Of a stretch of DNA of 11,603 nucleotides, positions 1 through 6,033 are shown one piece after another. Source of the DNA: a bacterium (GTDB lineage Bacteria; Patescibacteriota; Minisyncoccia; UBA6257; 1-14-0-10-44-23). Under the pieces are notes generated by a model. That model saw only the letters and a list, made by a program, of their open reading frames with translations, searched no databases and was not told the origin of the DNA. Both the position numbers and the translations under genes were made by a program. The stretch spans positions 1-11,603 of the forward strand of contig JAUYME010000065.1 in assembly GCA_030699515.1 (NCBI GenBank), given 5' to 3'. Position 1 is the first letter of the stretch. Each line of letters opens with the position of its first letter.

Positions 1-35
1 CTAAAGCCTAGGTTCAAAGTAATTAGTGCTAACAC

Positions 36-77
36 TGACAAATTCTGCAAGCCACCCAGAACTTGTGGAATTTGTCA
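36..77. promoter_or_regulatory. TGACAAATTC / GAATTTGTCA inverted repeat upstream of the GC-rich gene
   Basis: A perfect 10-bp inverted repeat (arms 36-45 and 68-77, 22-nt spacer). The left arm lies in ACTGACAAATTCTG, which is almost the same as ACTGACAAATCTG at 1530-1542 upstream of the first surface-protein gene. TGCTAACA at 27-34 also recurs at 3844-3851 inside the promoter of the second surface-protein gene. The shared words suggest a related regulatory site or a duplicated upstream region. I see no convincing -35/-10 pair here, so the transcription start is unknown. Confidence 0.4.
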
Positions 78-157
78 GCGCCGGCACATACGTCGCGCGT
101 GTTGAAACGATCTTTACATAGGGGCGGCGATAGCCAGTCCCGGAAGGAGCAACGAAG

Positions 158-1078
158 ATGCGACACATCATCGTGCTCAACATCGTCGCCCTCCTGGGCG
201 ACATCAGCTGGGCCCTCCAGCCCATCGTCAGGCGCCTCAAGCGCCTGAACCGGTGGATCCAGACCACCCCGCTGCTCAGCCGGAGGGCCATCCACATCTA
301 CGGGATGTGTGTCCTCGTCTTCGTGGCCATGCCCATGGTCACTGGATGTGGTGGCGGGATCGGAGAAGTCCTGGGCTACTTGGCGTTCTGTACGCCAATC
401 GGGCCCATCCTGGCGGCCCTGACGGTCGTGGGAGTCATTCTCTTCGTCACCACCTATGACGGAGATGATGGCGATCCCAGCCATCCGCCTCTCGTGCCCA
501 CTCCGCCCCCCCCGAACCCGCCGCCGTTTGAGAAGGTGATCGTCTACTTCTACAACGATCAAGGCAGTGAGTGCCCGGTCATGCGCGTGGAAGCAGACGA
601 TCCCAACGACAGCGGCGACCGACCCGTTTGGCTCTTCGATGCCCACAAGGCAACGAACCCCGACGGATCAGTGGACATGGATCCGCTGCGGATGAGCTGG
701 CCGGCAGGCTCTGATCCCGTCCTGGAAGATGGGCGAGTCATCCGAGACAGTGAACTGATCGCGATGTTCGTGTGGTTTGACCGTGACGCCAACGGCGCGG
801 GCGACCACTACCTCATCAATTCGGGCGAGGTGCGCTTCAAGGTCTACTTCGGAAACGGTCAAACCCTGAACGTTTCCATGGACCTCGGCTTCCACCCCGT
901 CGTCAGCACCGGCACCACCTTCTGGGTGCGCTGGGTGGACGACGGCAGCCCTAACGGCACCTCCATGGTCACCGCCGTGGAGGACGACCCGCCCCTGGGC
1001 AAGATCCAAAAGCTGGGCACTGGCACCGGCTACATGGAGGAGCAGCCCAACGGGACCTCCTGGATCTACCGCGAGTAG
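158..1078 (+). CDS. Unrecognised GC-rich membrane or lipoprotein-like protein, probably foreign
   Basis: Encodes 306 residues. The start is well fixed: GGAAGGAG at 142-149 lies 8 nt before the ATG, the strongest Shine-Dalgarno in the window. The N-terminus has a basic stretch (about residues 24-43, RRLKRLNRW) and two hydrophobic segments, about 47-64 ending in a lipobox-like VTGC, and about 74-97. An acidic DGDDGD patch and a proline-rich linker (PTPPPPNPPP) follow, then a soluble C-terminal region rich in Asp, Gly and Trp that looks like a beta-rich extracellular domain. I do not recognise the family and assign no function. Base composition is strikingly different from every other gene here (42 of 60 bases G/C at 901-960), pointing to recent acquisition or an assembly join. 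It ends directly before a strong GC-rich terminator, so it is probably its own transcription unit. The long ORFs opposite it are explained by the scarcity of stops in GC-rich DNA. Confidence 0.75.
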   Translation: MRHIIVLNIVALLGDISWALQPIVRRLKRLNRWIQTTPLLSRRAIHIYGMCVLVFVAMPMVTGCGGGIGEVLGYLAFCTPIGPILAALTVVGVILFVTTYDGDDGDPSHPPLVPTPPPPNPPPFEKVIVYFYNDQGSECPVMRVEADDPNDSGDRPVWLFDAHKATNPDGSVDMDPLRMSWPAGSDPVLEDGRVIRDSELIAMFVWFDRDANGAGDHYLINSGEVRFKVYFGNGQTLNVSMDLGFHPVVSTGTTFWVRWVDDGSPNGTSMVTAVEDDPPLGKIQKLGTGTGYMEEQPNGTSWIYRE

Positions 1079-1101
1079 CGACTCGTGCTACGCGACCCTT
1101 C

Positions 1102-1157
1102 GGGGCGCGGCGTGTGTGATACACCAATCACACAACACGCCGCGCCCCATTTTCGTT
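1102..1157 (+). terminator. Strong GC-rich rho-independent terminator
   Basis: Arms 1102-1120 and 1127-1148 (GGGGCGCGGCGTG...CACGCCGCGCCCC) pair with a 3-nt bulge on the right arm, followed by ATTTTCGTTTT. It lies 24 nt after the stop codon of the GC-rich gene. A second hairpin, CGCGACCC-TTC-GGGGCGCG at 1091-1109, shares its right arm with the left arm of the terminator, so the two are mutually exclusive. Confidence 0.85.
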
Positions 1158-1297
1158 TTAAAAACTTTCTCCTAACTCCTAACTCCTTCTTTCTTGCCCT
1201 ATTTCGTACTTTCGTCTATTTTCGTACTTTCGTAAGTTATCTTCCTCCATCCTCTTTTTCATTTCCCTCTTTCTTCTTTTCTGCCTTAGGTATTTTT

Positions 1298-1338
1298 TTT
1301 GGAAATTGGAGCAATTGGTGTAACTTGGAAATTATCCT
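1298..1338 (+). repeat. 41-bp GGAAATTGG intergenic element, copy 1
   Basis: Identical over 41 bp to the copy at 9803-9843, and differs from that at 10778-10818 in three positions. Internally it carries two direct copies of TTGGAAATT (one near each end) around CAATTGG. As in the other copies, a CCTA-rich tract follows downstream on the plus strand. Confidence 0.85.
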
Positions 1339-1365
1339 CCATCCTACTTCCTCTCCCTTTTGTTT

Positions 1366-1399
1366 TCTATAACCTATAACCTACCACCTATAACCTATC
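1366..1399 (+). repeat. Degenerate CCTATAA tract
   Basis: Units of CTATAACCTATAAC followed by CTACCACCTATAACCTAT, related to the perfect heptamer array at 5492-5598. It is in the same orientation (CCTA on the plus strand). Confidence 0.7.
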
Positions 1400-1488
1400 T
1401 TCTGTTACAAGATGAAAGATTTTGATATTGTTAACGTCACAACAATTAAGTAATAAGCCCTTTTAGGACTTATGAGGACCCAAAAAGC

Positions 1489-1518
1489 TTGACAAGATTA
1501 TGCAATCTCCGCTAGGTT
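1489..1518 (+). promoter_or_regulatory. Possible promoter of the first surface-protein gene
   Basis: A consensus -35 TTGACA (1489-1494) is followed after 18 nt by TAGGTT (1513-1518), a weak -10. An alternative is CTGACA (1531-1536), 16 nt, CATATT (1553-1558). Either would transcribe toward the ATG at 1636. In the first reading, the palindrome at 1531-1546 would lie just downstream of the start point. Confidence 0.35.
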
Positions 1519-1530
1519 TAAATGTAGACA

Positions 1531-1546
1531 CTGACAAATCTGTCAG
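1531..1546. promoter_or_regulatory. Palindromic operator-like site CTGACA-N4-TGTCAG
   Basis: Perfect 6-bp arms around AATC. The same design, TTGACA-N4-TGTCAA, overlaps the -35 box of the neighbouring paralogue at 3824-3839. The shared site suggests a dimeric regulator controlling both surface proteins; its identity cannot be told from sequence. Confidence 0.5.
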
Positions 1547-1635
1547 AACTTACATATTTGGCTTTCAACAACTTAGTGGGGAAAGCTAATTTTTTTATCA
1601 CAAGCACTAGCGAATTAATCAGTGCAAAACAACAT

Positions 1636-3708
1636 ATGACAAATAAAATCACATTACGCAGAGTTATCTTTGTTGCGTTAATAGCCATGGGATTAGTGGC
1701 TGCTTTATCTATCACAACAAACATAGGTGTTGCCCAAAACTTTGGCTTCACTCAGTGCTCAGACGGCATCAACAATGATCCTCTGCAAGACGATCTAGTA
1801 GATGCAGCTGACCCGGGCTGTCACACAGATTTTAATGCTAATAACTCAAACAGCTACGATCCAAGCTTAAACTCAGAGATTAACCCAAGCTCTGGTGGAG
1901 GCACAGGTGGTTGCGGCAGCTCCGGCTGTTTCCCACCACCACCAAGCAATAGAGCTCCTATTTGTTCTAGCAAAACTTTTAGTATCACCGCAGGCAACAA
2001 CCTAAACTTTCACCTAGACTCTTTCACAAGCGATCCGGATGGAGACAATTTAAGCTTTAATCTGCAAAACCGACCAACCGGTTCAAATTTCTCCTCAGGC
2101 GGTTCTTTCAGCTGGTCAACTTCCAACTCTGATATTGGCACCTACAATATGCAATACACTGCCAGCGATGGTCAGAAGAACTGTTCAGCCCCAATCACCA
2201 TTCATGTAAATCAGGGCGGCGGGGGAGGAGCTTTAAGCTGTTCTATCGTTAATATTTCTGTCAACGAAAACGACTTTGCCAGCTTTGATCTTCACAACTT
2301 TGTTTCCGGCACTAACGCAAGTAATGCCACCTTCAACACCGGAAACCGACCAGCCGGATCAAACTTTAATTCAAGTACCGGAGAGTTCACTTGGAGTACC
2401 GACAGCAACGATTCCGGCTCTTATAATTTTAGTTACACAGCATTCGCTAACCAGAACAACTGCTCTGGAAATGTAAACATCAACGTCAATGATAGTAATG
2501 GCGGAGGGGCAGGCAACCTTCGTGTAAGCTGTGAAGTTTCCGACACCAGAATTGAAGAAGGGGACAGAGTAACCTACGAAGTGGATATTGACGGTGGACG
2601 CGCTCCTTACGACATTGAGTGGGAAGGAGACCATCGTGATGTTGACGGAGAGGATGATGACAGATTCTCTGTTCGCTACGACCGTGAAGGCCGCTTTGAG
2701 GCAGAAGTTACCGTGCGCGATGCCAACGGCAACCGCGACAGCGATCAGTGCCGAGACGTGATTGTGGATGATGGCGGATTCTTTGACAGAACCAGCCCTC
2801 CATTCTTTACAACCGTTGCCCCAACAACTGCCAGAGTAGGCGTAACCTACATTTACGACTCAAACGCAATTGATCCGGACGGAACCAGCATTGTTTACAG
2901 TATGATGACCGGACCAAGTGGAATGACCATTAACCCAACAACCGGTCTGGTCCAATGGATTCCAAGCTCTGCACAGGCAAACCAAAGCCATTTTGTTCAA
3001 ATTAGAGCAACAGATAGGCAAGGGGAGTTTGCGACGCAAAGCTTTTCTATCTTCGTTCAAACTACCGTAGTTATTCCACCTCCAGTTATTCAGCCTCCTG
3101 TAGTTATTCAAGACCTGGAAATCTTTGACCTAAGCGTTGATAGCGACCAGTTTAACAACGTAATTGTTAGCTACCGAACCAACCTTGTAGCAAGCTCCAG
3201 AGTTTACTACAGCCTCACTTCTCACTTTGAGGACAGAAACGCCAACAACTACGAATTCCGTGAAGAAGGGCCAACCAGCGCTACCTTCCACCAAGTCAAC
3301 CTTGGCCAGCTGGAAGTTGGTAGAACTTACTACCTAAGAGCTTATGCATGGACAAGCAACGATACCGACCTAACCAGCGAGCTTGCTTTCGTAATTCTTC
3401 CAACCGGACAAGTTGCCGGAGCAAACACTTTTGGCTGTGCATGCCAGGGAGGAATTTTCTACGATGAATTCGGAGTTGCTTACAGCTTAAATGCAAGCGG
3501 CAATATCGTGCGTATGGATGATGGAGGAAGAGGTGATGCGGGCGCAGGCCTTGCAGCGGCACTTTCTGTAATTGGCGCACTGCTACTTAACCCTTGGTTC
3601 TTACTGATTGTCATTATCGCTCTGCTGGTAAGCTTGTTAATGAGCAGACGTAACAGAACATACATTAGCGGCGGGGGAGGCTCAGGACCTGTAGAGATCA
3701 GGAGCTAA
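1636..3708 (+). CDS. Exported, membrane-anchored multidomain Ig/PKD surface protein (long paralogue)
   Basis: Encodes 690 residues from the ATG at 1636; the frame is open back to a TTG at 1558, but only the ATG puts a signal peptide (TLRRVIFVALIAMGLVAALS) at the N-terminus. No clear Shine-Dalgarno is seen. Order: signal peptide about 1-34; Cys module about 37-82 (QCSDGINND...DPGC); two Ig/cadherin-like domains about 105-193 and 199-288, each with buried-Trp FSWST or FTWST strands and cysteines; PKD domain about 295-379; putative Ig (He_PIG-type) domain about 389-477 with a DPDG loop; proline linker; Fn3-like domain about 494-591; short Cys region (CAC); C-terminal TM about 636-668 followed by RRNR. 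The likely role is a cell-surface adhesin or envelope protein with calcium- or disulfide-stabilised domains; that is inferred from architecture. The paralogue at 3951 lacks the two first Ig-like domains. Its PKD DNA is nearly identical to that of the paralogue, suggesting gene conversion. Confidence 0.88.
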   Translation: MTNKITLRRVIFVALIAMGLVAALSITTNIGVAQNFGFTQCSDGINNDPLQDDLVDAADPGCHTDFNANNSNSYDPSLNSEINPSSGGGTGGCGSSGCFPPPPSNRAPICSSKTFSITAGNNLNFHLDSFTSDPDGDNLSFNLQNRPTGSNFSSGGSFSWSTSNSDIGTYNMQYTASDGQKNCSAPITIHVNQGGGGGALSCSIVNISVNENDFASFDLHNFVSGTNASNATFNTGNRPAGSNFNSSTGEFTWSTDSNDSGSYNFSYTAFANQNNCSGNVNINVNDSNGGGAGNLRVSCEVSDTRIEEGDRVTYEVDIDGGRAPYDIEWEGDHRDVDGEDDDRFSVRYDREGRFEAEVTVRDANGNRDSDQCRDVIVDDGGFFDRTSPPFFTTVAPTTARVGVTYIYDSNAIDPDGTSIVYSMMTGPSGMTINPTTGLVQWIPSSAQANQSHFVQIRATDRQGEFATQSFSIFVQTTVVIPPPVIQPPVVIQDLEIFDLSVDSDQFNNVIVSYRTNLVASSRVYYSLTSHFEDRNANNYEFREEGPTSATFHQVNLGQLEVGRTYYLRAYAWTSNDTDLTSELAFVILPTGQVAGANTFGCACQGGIFYDEFGVAYSLNASGNIVRMDDGGRGDAGAGLAAALSVIGALLLNPWFLLIVIIALLVSLLMSRRNRTYISGGGGSGPVEIRS

Positions 3709-3722
3709 TATTAGGCCGATCT

Positions 3723-3767
3723 GTCCTATACGACTTATAAGCCCTATCCGACCTATTCGACCTATCA
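3723..3767 (+). repeat. Five-unit 9-bp array GNCYTATNN
   Basis: Consecutive units read GTCCTATAC, GACTTATAA, GCCCTATCC, GACCTATTC, GACCTATCA: period 9, with a constant CTAT or TTAT core and a variable last dinucleotide. It fills the space between the stop of the first surface gene and the 40-bp palindrome. It shares the CCTAT core of the heptamer arrays but not their period. Confidence 0.75.
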
Positions 3768-3806
3768 ACTTAAACGGCTCACACGTACGTGTGAGCCGTT
3801 TAAGTT
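3767..3806. terminator. Perfect 40-bp palindrome between the surface-protein genes
   Basis: AACTTAAACGGCTCACACGT followed at once by its exact reverse complement. As RNA it would form a very stable stem, with about four central bases forced into the loop. It is 58 nt past the stop of the long paralogue and 18 nt before the -35 of the short one, so a terminator is the natural reading. No good U-tract follows, so the mode of termination is uncertain. A cruciform or protein-binding role is the alternative. Confidence 0.6.
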
Positions 3807-3823
3807 ATGAGCAATAAAAGGAC

Positions 3824-3852
3824 TTGACAGATATGTCAAACAATGCTAACAT
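3824..3852 (+). promoter_or_regulatory. Sigma70-type promoter of the short paralogue with overlapping palindromic operator
   Basis: TTGACA (3824-3829), 17-nt spacer, TAACAT (3847-3852), with an extended -10 TGC directly in front. The -35 is the left arm of the palindrome TTGACA-GATA-TGTCAA (3824-3839). A protein on the palindrome would cover the -35, so repression is the simplest reading. The predicted start near 3859 gives a leader of about 90 nt. Confidence 0.75.
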
Positions 3853-3875
3853 TGGACCAATTCAATATATTCATT

Positions 3876-3940
3876 GAAAAGGCGCTTTTCTGGGGGAAAA
3901 GAGAAATTAGAAAAATTTCTTCCGGAAAAGTGTCTTTTTA
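3876..3940 (+). promoter_or_regulatory. Structured 5' leader with alternative hairpins
   Basis: GAAAAG (3876-3881) can pair with CTTTTC (3885-3890), which can instead pair with GAAAAG at 3896-3901. Further on, AGAAATT (3902-3908) pairs with AATTTCT (3914-3920), and AAAAG (3926-3930) with CTTTT (3934-3938). The run ends 11 nt before the ATG, in an A/U-rich stretch without a Shine-Dalgarno. Mutually exclusive stems suggest a leader with regulatory folding. The stems are short, so simple mRNA stabilisation is also possible. Confidence 0.4.
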
Positions 3941-3950
3941 TTAAAAAATT

Positions 3951-5417
3951 ATGAAAACTAATATTAATAGAAATCAAAAAGCTATTGCAGTCGCTATTTT
4001 TGCGCTAGCTCTTGTGATCGCTTTCAGCCCGCTATCACTGGTAAATACTGCCAATGCAGGCTTCACCCAGTGCAGCGACGGCATCAACAATGATCCTCTG
4101 CAAGATGACCTAATAGACGCAGACGACCCAGGCTGTCACACAGATTTTAATGCTAATAACGCAAGCACCTACGACCCAACCCTAAACTCAGAGATTAACC
4201 CAAGCTCCAGTGGGAGTAATGGTGGTGGTAGCACAGGCGGATGCTTTTTTGGATGTGGAAGTCCAGACCCGGACCCAGATCCTGTGCCTCCACCTGTAAA
4301 CACGCTTCGTGTAAGCTGTGAAGTTTCCGAAACTCGTATTGATGCAGGAGACAGGGTTACCTACGAAGTAGAAATTAGCGGTGGACGCGCTCCTTACGAC
4401 ATTGAGTGGGAAGGAGACCATCGTGATGTTGACGGAGAGGATGATGACAGATTCTCTGTTCGCTACGACCGTGAAGGCCGCTTTGAAGCGGAAGTTACCG
4501 TGCGCGATGCCAACGGCAACCGCGACAGCGATCAGTGCCGAGACGTTAGGGTTGAAAAAGAAGATATCTTTATTCCTAGCCCAAGCAACAGAGCTCCTGT
4601 GATCACTTCTGTTGCCCCAACTACTGCAAATACAGGTGTTACCTACATCTACGATGTAAACGCCTTTGATCCGGATGGAGATTCAATCTTTTACTCACTT
4701 AGCTCCGGCCCTGCCGGGCTAACGATCAATCCAAGCACAGGGCTAATTCAGTGGCTTCCAAGCTTTGCTCAAGGAAACCAAAGCCATTTTGTTTCTGTAG
4801 TAGCAAGCGACGGCAGAGCCACTGCAACTCAAAGCTTCTCAATCTTTGTTAACCGTCCGGTTGTGGTTCAGCCACCAGTAGTGGTCACACCTAGACCTGT
4901 ACCAGTAGCAAAGCTAGAAATTCTTTCTTTGCGAGTTGATAATGACGCCCAAAACAATGCCATTGTCAGCTTTGAGACAAACATTCCGGCAAGCGGATCT
5001 GTGGCCTACAGCCTTACTTCTCACGCAGACGACAGAAACGCTAACAACTACGAAAATAGGGTAAACGGCTTTAGCCAAACAACCCTCCACCAAGTAAACC
5101 TTGGCCAGTTGGAAATTAATAGAACCTATTACCTGAGGGCGCTTGCAAGCACAAGCAATGATAGCGATATCACCGCAGAGCTTGCCTTCATTCAGCTTCC
5201 AAGCGGCATTGTCCAAGGAACCGACACAGAGCTGATACTGGAAGAAACAGCAACAATGACACTAGGCAGTGCATTTGCCATTCTCTTTGGCTGGCTGTTT
5301 AGTCCATGGTTACTATTTCTAATTATCATTATTCTCCTAATCCTAATTCTTTTAAGAGGAAGGGATAAAGATACAACGATAATTACGCAAGGCCAAGGCC
5401 CAACTGTGCAGAGCTAG
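3951..5417 (+). CDS. Exported, membrane-anchored PKD/Ig surface protein (short paralogue)
   Basis: Encodes 488 residues, homologous end to end with the preceding gene but lacking its first two Ig-like domains. Order: signal peptide 1-36 with a good cleavage site (NTANA before G37); Cys module about 37-82 (QCSDGINND...DPGC, CFFGC after it); Asp/Pro repeat linker (DPDPDPDP); PKD domain about 119-202, very rich in Asp, Glu and Arg; He_PIG-type Ig domain about 213-300 with DPDGD; proline/valine linker; Fn3-like domain about 322-418; C-terminal TM about 436-464 followed by RGRDKD and a short polar tail. The ATG at 3951 is preferred because the signal peptide begins there and a promoter lies about 100 nt upstream. 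It has its own promoter and terminator, so the pair need not be co-transcribed. Probable role: surface-exposed adhesin or structural envelope protein anchored by its C-terminus. The function is inferred from domains only. Confidence 0.9.
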   Translation: MKTNINRNQKAIAVAIFALALVIAFSPLSLVNTANAGFTQCSDGINNDPLQDDLIDADDPGCHTDFNANNASTYDPTLNSEINPSSSGSNGGGSTGGCFFGCGSPDPDPDPVPPPVNTLRVSCEVSETRIDAGDRVTYEVEISGGRAPYDIEWEGDHRDVDGEDDDRFSVRYDREGRFEAEVTVRDANGNRDSDQCRDVRVEKEDIFIPSPSNRAPVITSVAPTTANTGVTYIYDVNAFDPDGDSIFYSLSSGPAGLTINPSTGLIQWLPSFAQGNQSHFVSVVASDGRATATQSFSIFVNRPVVVQPPVVVTPRPVPVAKLEILSLRVDNDAQNNAIVSFETNIPASGSVAYSLTSHADDRNANNYENRVNGFSQTTLHQVNLGQLEINRTYYLRALASTSNDSDITAELAFIQLPSGIVQGTDTELILEETATMTLGSAFAILFGWLFSPWLLFLIIIILLILILLRGRDKDTTIITQGQGPTVQS

Positions 5418-5452
5418 GAGCCAAGTGTTTAATGAGTATCGCTAAGCGATAA

Positions 5453-5487
5453 AAACAAAAAATCCGCCTTAGGCGGATTTTTTGTTT
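5453..5487. terminator. Bidirectional rho-independent terminator
   Basis: A perfect 16-bp stem (arms 5453-5468 and 5472-5487) with loop TTA. The A-rich left flank and T-rich right arm make it a good terminator in both directions. It serves the short surface-protein gene on plus and, past the repeat array, the VKOR gene on minus. A small hairpin TATCGCT-A-AGCGATA (5437-5451) precedes it. Confidence 0.9.
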
Positions 5488-5491
5488 CCTT

Positions 5492-5598
5492 CCTATAACC
5501 TATAACCTATAACCTATAACCTATAACCTATAACCTATAACCTATAACCTATAACCTATAACCTATAACCTATAACCTATAACCTATAACCTATAACC
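5492..5598 (+). repeat. Tandem array of the heptamer CCTATAA, 15 perfect units
   Basis: Fifteen uninterrupted copies of CCTATAA (5492-5596) plus CC. Because 7 is not a multiple of 3, every frame meets TAA on the plus strand and TAG on the minus strand once per 21 bp, so the array closes all six frames. The last six sense codons (V-I-G-Y-R-L) and the stop of the VKOR gene are made from it. There are no spacers, so it is not a CRISPR. Confidence 0.97.
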
Positions 5599-6032
5599 TT
5601 TGTCCTCTTCAGCAATATCATTCCCAGAATAAACAGTACTGTAGATCCCAGAGCAGAGCCCATGCAGTAAATGCAGATAGACTTTAGAACAAAGAGTTGA
5701 AGGTAAACAAAATAAATACTTGCCAAAAGTCCTAACCAAGTTAGATTGGAAACCAATCTAGTCGCGGCAACAGATCTTCTATCCAGCGCAAATATACTGG
5801 CAATTGCCACTGTCAGGTAATACAGCGCGCCAAGCAAGGCAACAGGGATTGGGCCAATTGTTGAATATTTACTGCTTGTCACCACGTCGCAGCCCTCAAG
5901 AATAGAACACTCTGGTGCTTGGCCAAGAAAGTGAACAATCGTTAAGTAGCTGGCATCAATAAAGCCAATAGTTGCAATCACAATAAAGGCAATAAGTAAT
6001 TTCTTAAGAGTAGAAAATTTATCTTCCTGCAT
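5577..6032 (-). CDS. VKOR-family membrane thiol oxidoreductase
   Basis: Encodes 151 residues. Vitamin K epoxide reductase homologues reoxidise a DsbA-type partner and pass electrons to quinone, replacing DsbB in many bacteria. Visible marks: a first TM with the FIDASYLT motif (about 12-33), the extracytoplasmic cysteine pair C42 and C48 (ECSILEGC), the SSKYSTIGPIPVALLGALYY region, further TM segments (about 64-82, 93-113, 125-142), and the CIYC redox motif at C120-C123. It lacks the fused thioredoxin domain of some homologues; the partner is instead encoded just upstream, whose stop is one base from this ATG, so translational coupling is likely. The last six residues come from the CCTATAA array, so the C-terminus was probably reset by repeat growth, beyond the catalytic part. 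Confidence 0.93.
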   Translation of the reverse strand: MQEDKFSTLKKLLIAFIVIATIGFIDASYLTIVHFLGQAPECSILEGCDVVTSSKYSTIGPIPVALLGALYYLTVAIASIFALDRRSVAATRLVSNLTWLGLLASIYFVYLQLFVLKSICIYCMGSALGSTVLFILGMILLKRTKVIGYRL

Positions 6033-6033
6033 A

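Larger units (their letters stand above)
1158..1488. other. Gene-free stretch made of short repeats and pyrimidine-rich DNA
   Basis: No credible gene is seen. The plus strand is strongly pyrimidine-rich from about 1165 to 1290. It holds CTCCTAACTCCTAACTCC (about 1168-1185), a 14-bp direct repeat TTTCGTACTTTCGT at 1202-1215 and 1220-1233, one copy of the 41-bp GGAAATTGG element (1298-1338), and degenerate CCTATAA units at about 1366-1399. A 95-codon open frame at 1085-1372 translates these repeats and lacks coding character. Confidence 0.6.

Noticed and set aside
29..646. 205-codon open frame on the minus strand opposite the GC-rich gene
   Set aside because: GC-rich DNA has few stops in any frame. 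The plus-strand gene has the Shine-Dalgarno, signal-like N-terminus and terminator, whereas the antisense frame reads as low-complexity His/Asp/Arg sequence.
1085..1372. 95-codon plus-strand open frame after the GC-rich gene
   Set aside because: It starts inside the terminator and translates pyrimidine-rich repeats and the 41-bp element (GNWSNWCNLEI), so it is not a gene.
1558..1635. N-terminal extension of the long surface protein from TTG 1558
   Set aside because: It would put 26 polar residues before the signal peptide, and it overlaps the region of a possible -10 box. ATG 1636 gives a standard signal peptide and matches the paralogue.
2371..2634. Minus-strand frame opposite the PKD domain, repeated at 4188-4421
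   Set aside because: The two frames look alike (MVSFPLNVVRSAST) only because the sense PKD DNA is duplicated; they have no start signals.
5492..5598. Repeat array as a CRISPR
   Set aside because: Units are 7 bp with no spacers and no cas genes nearby.
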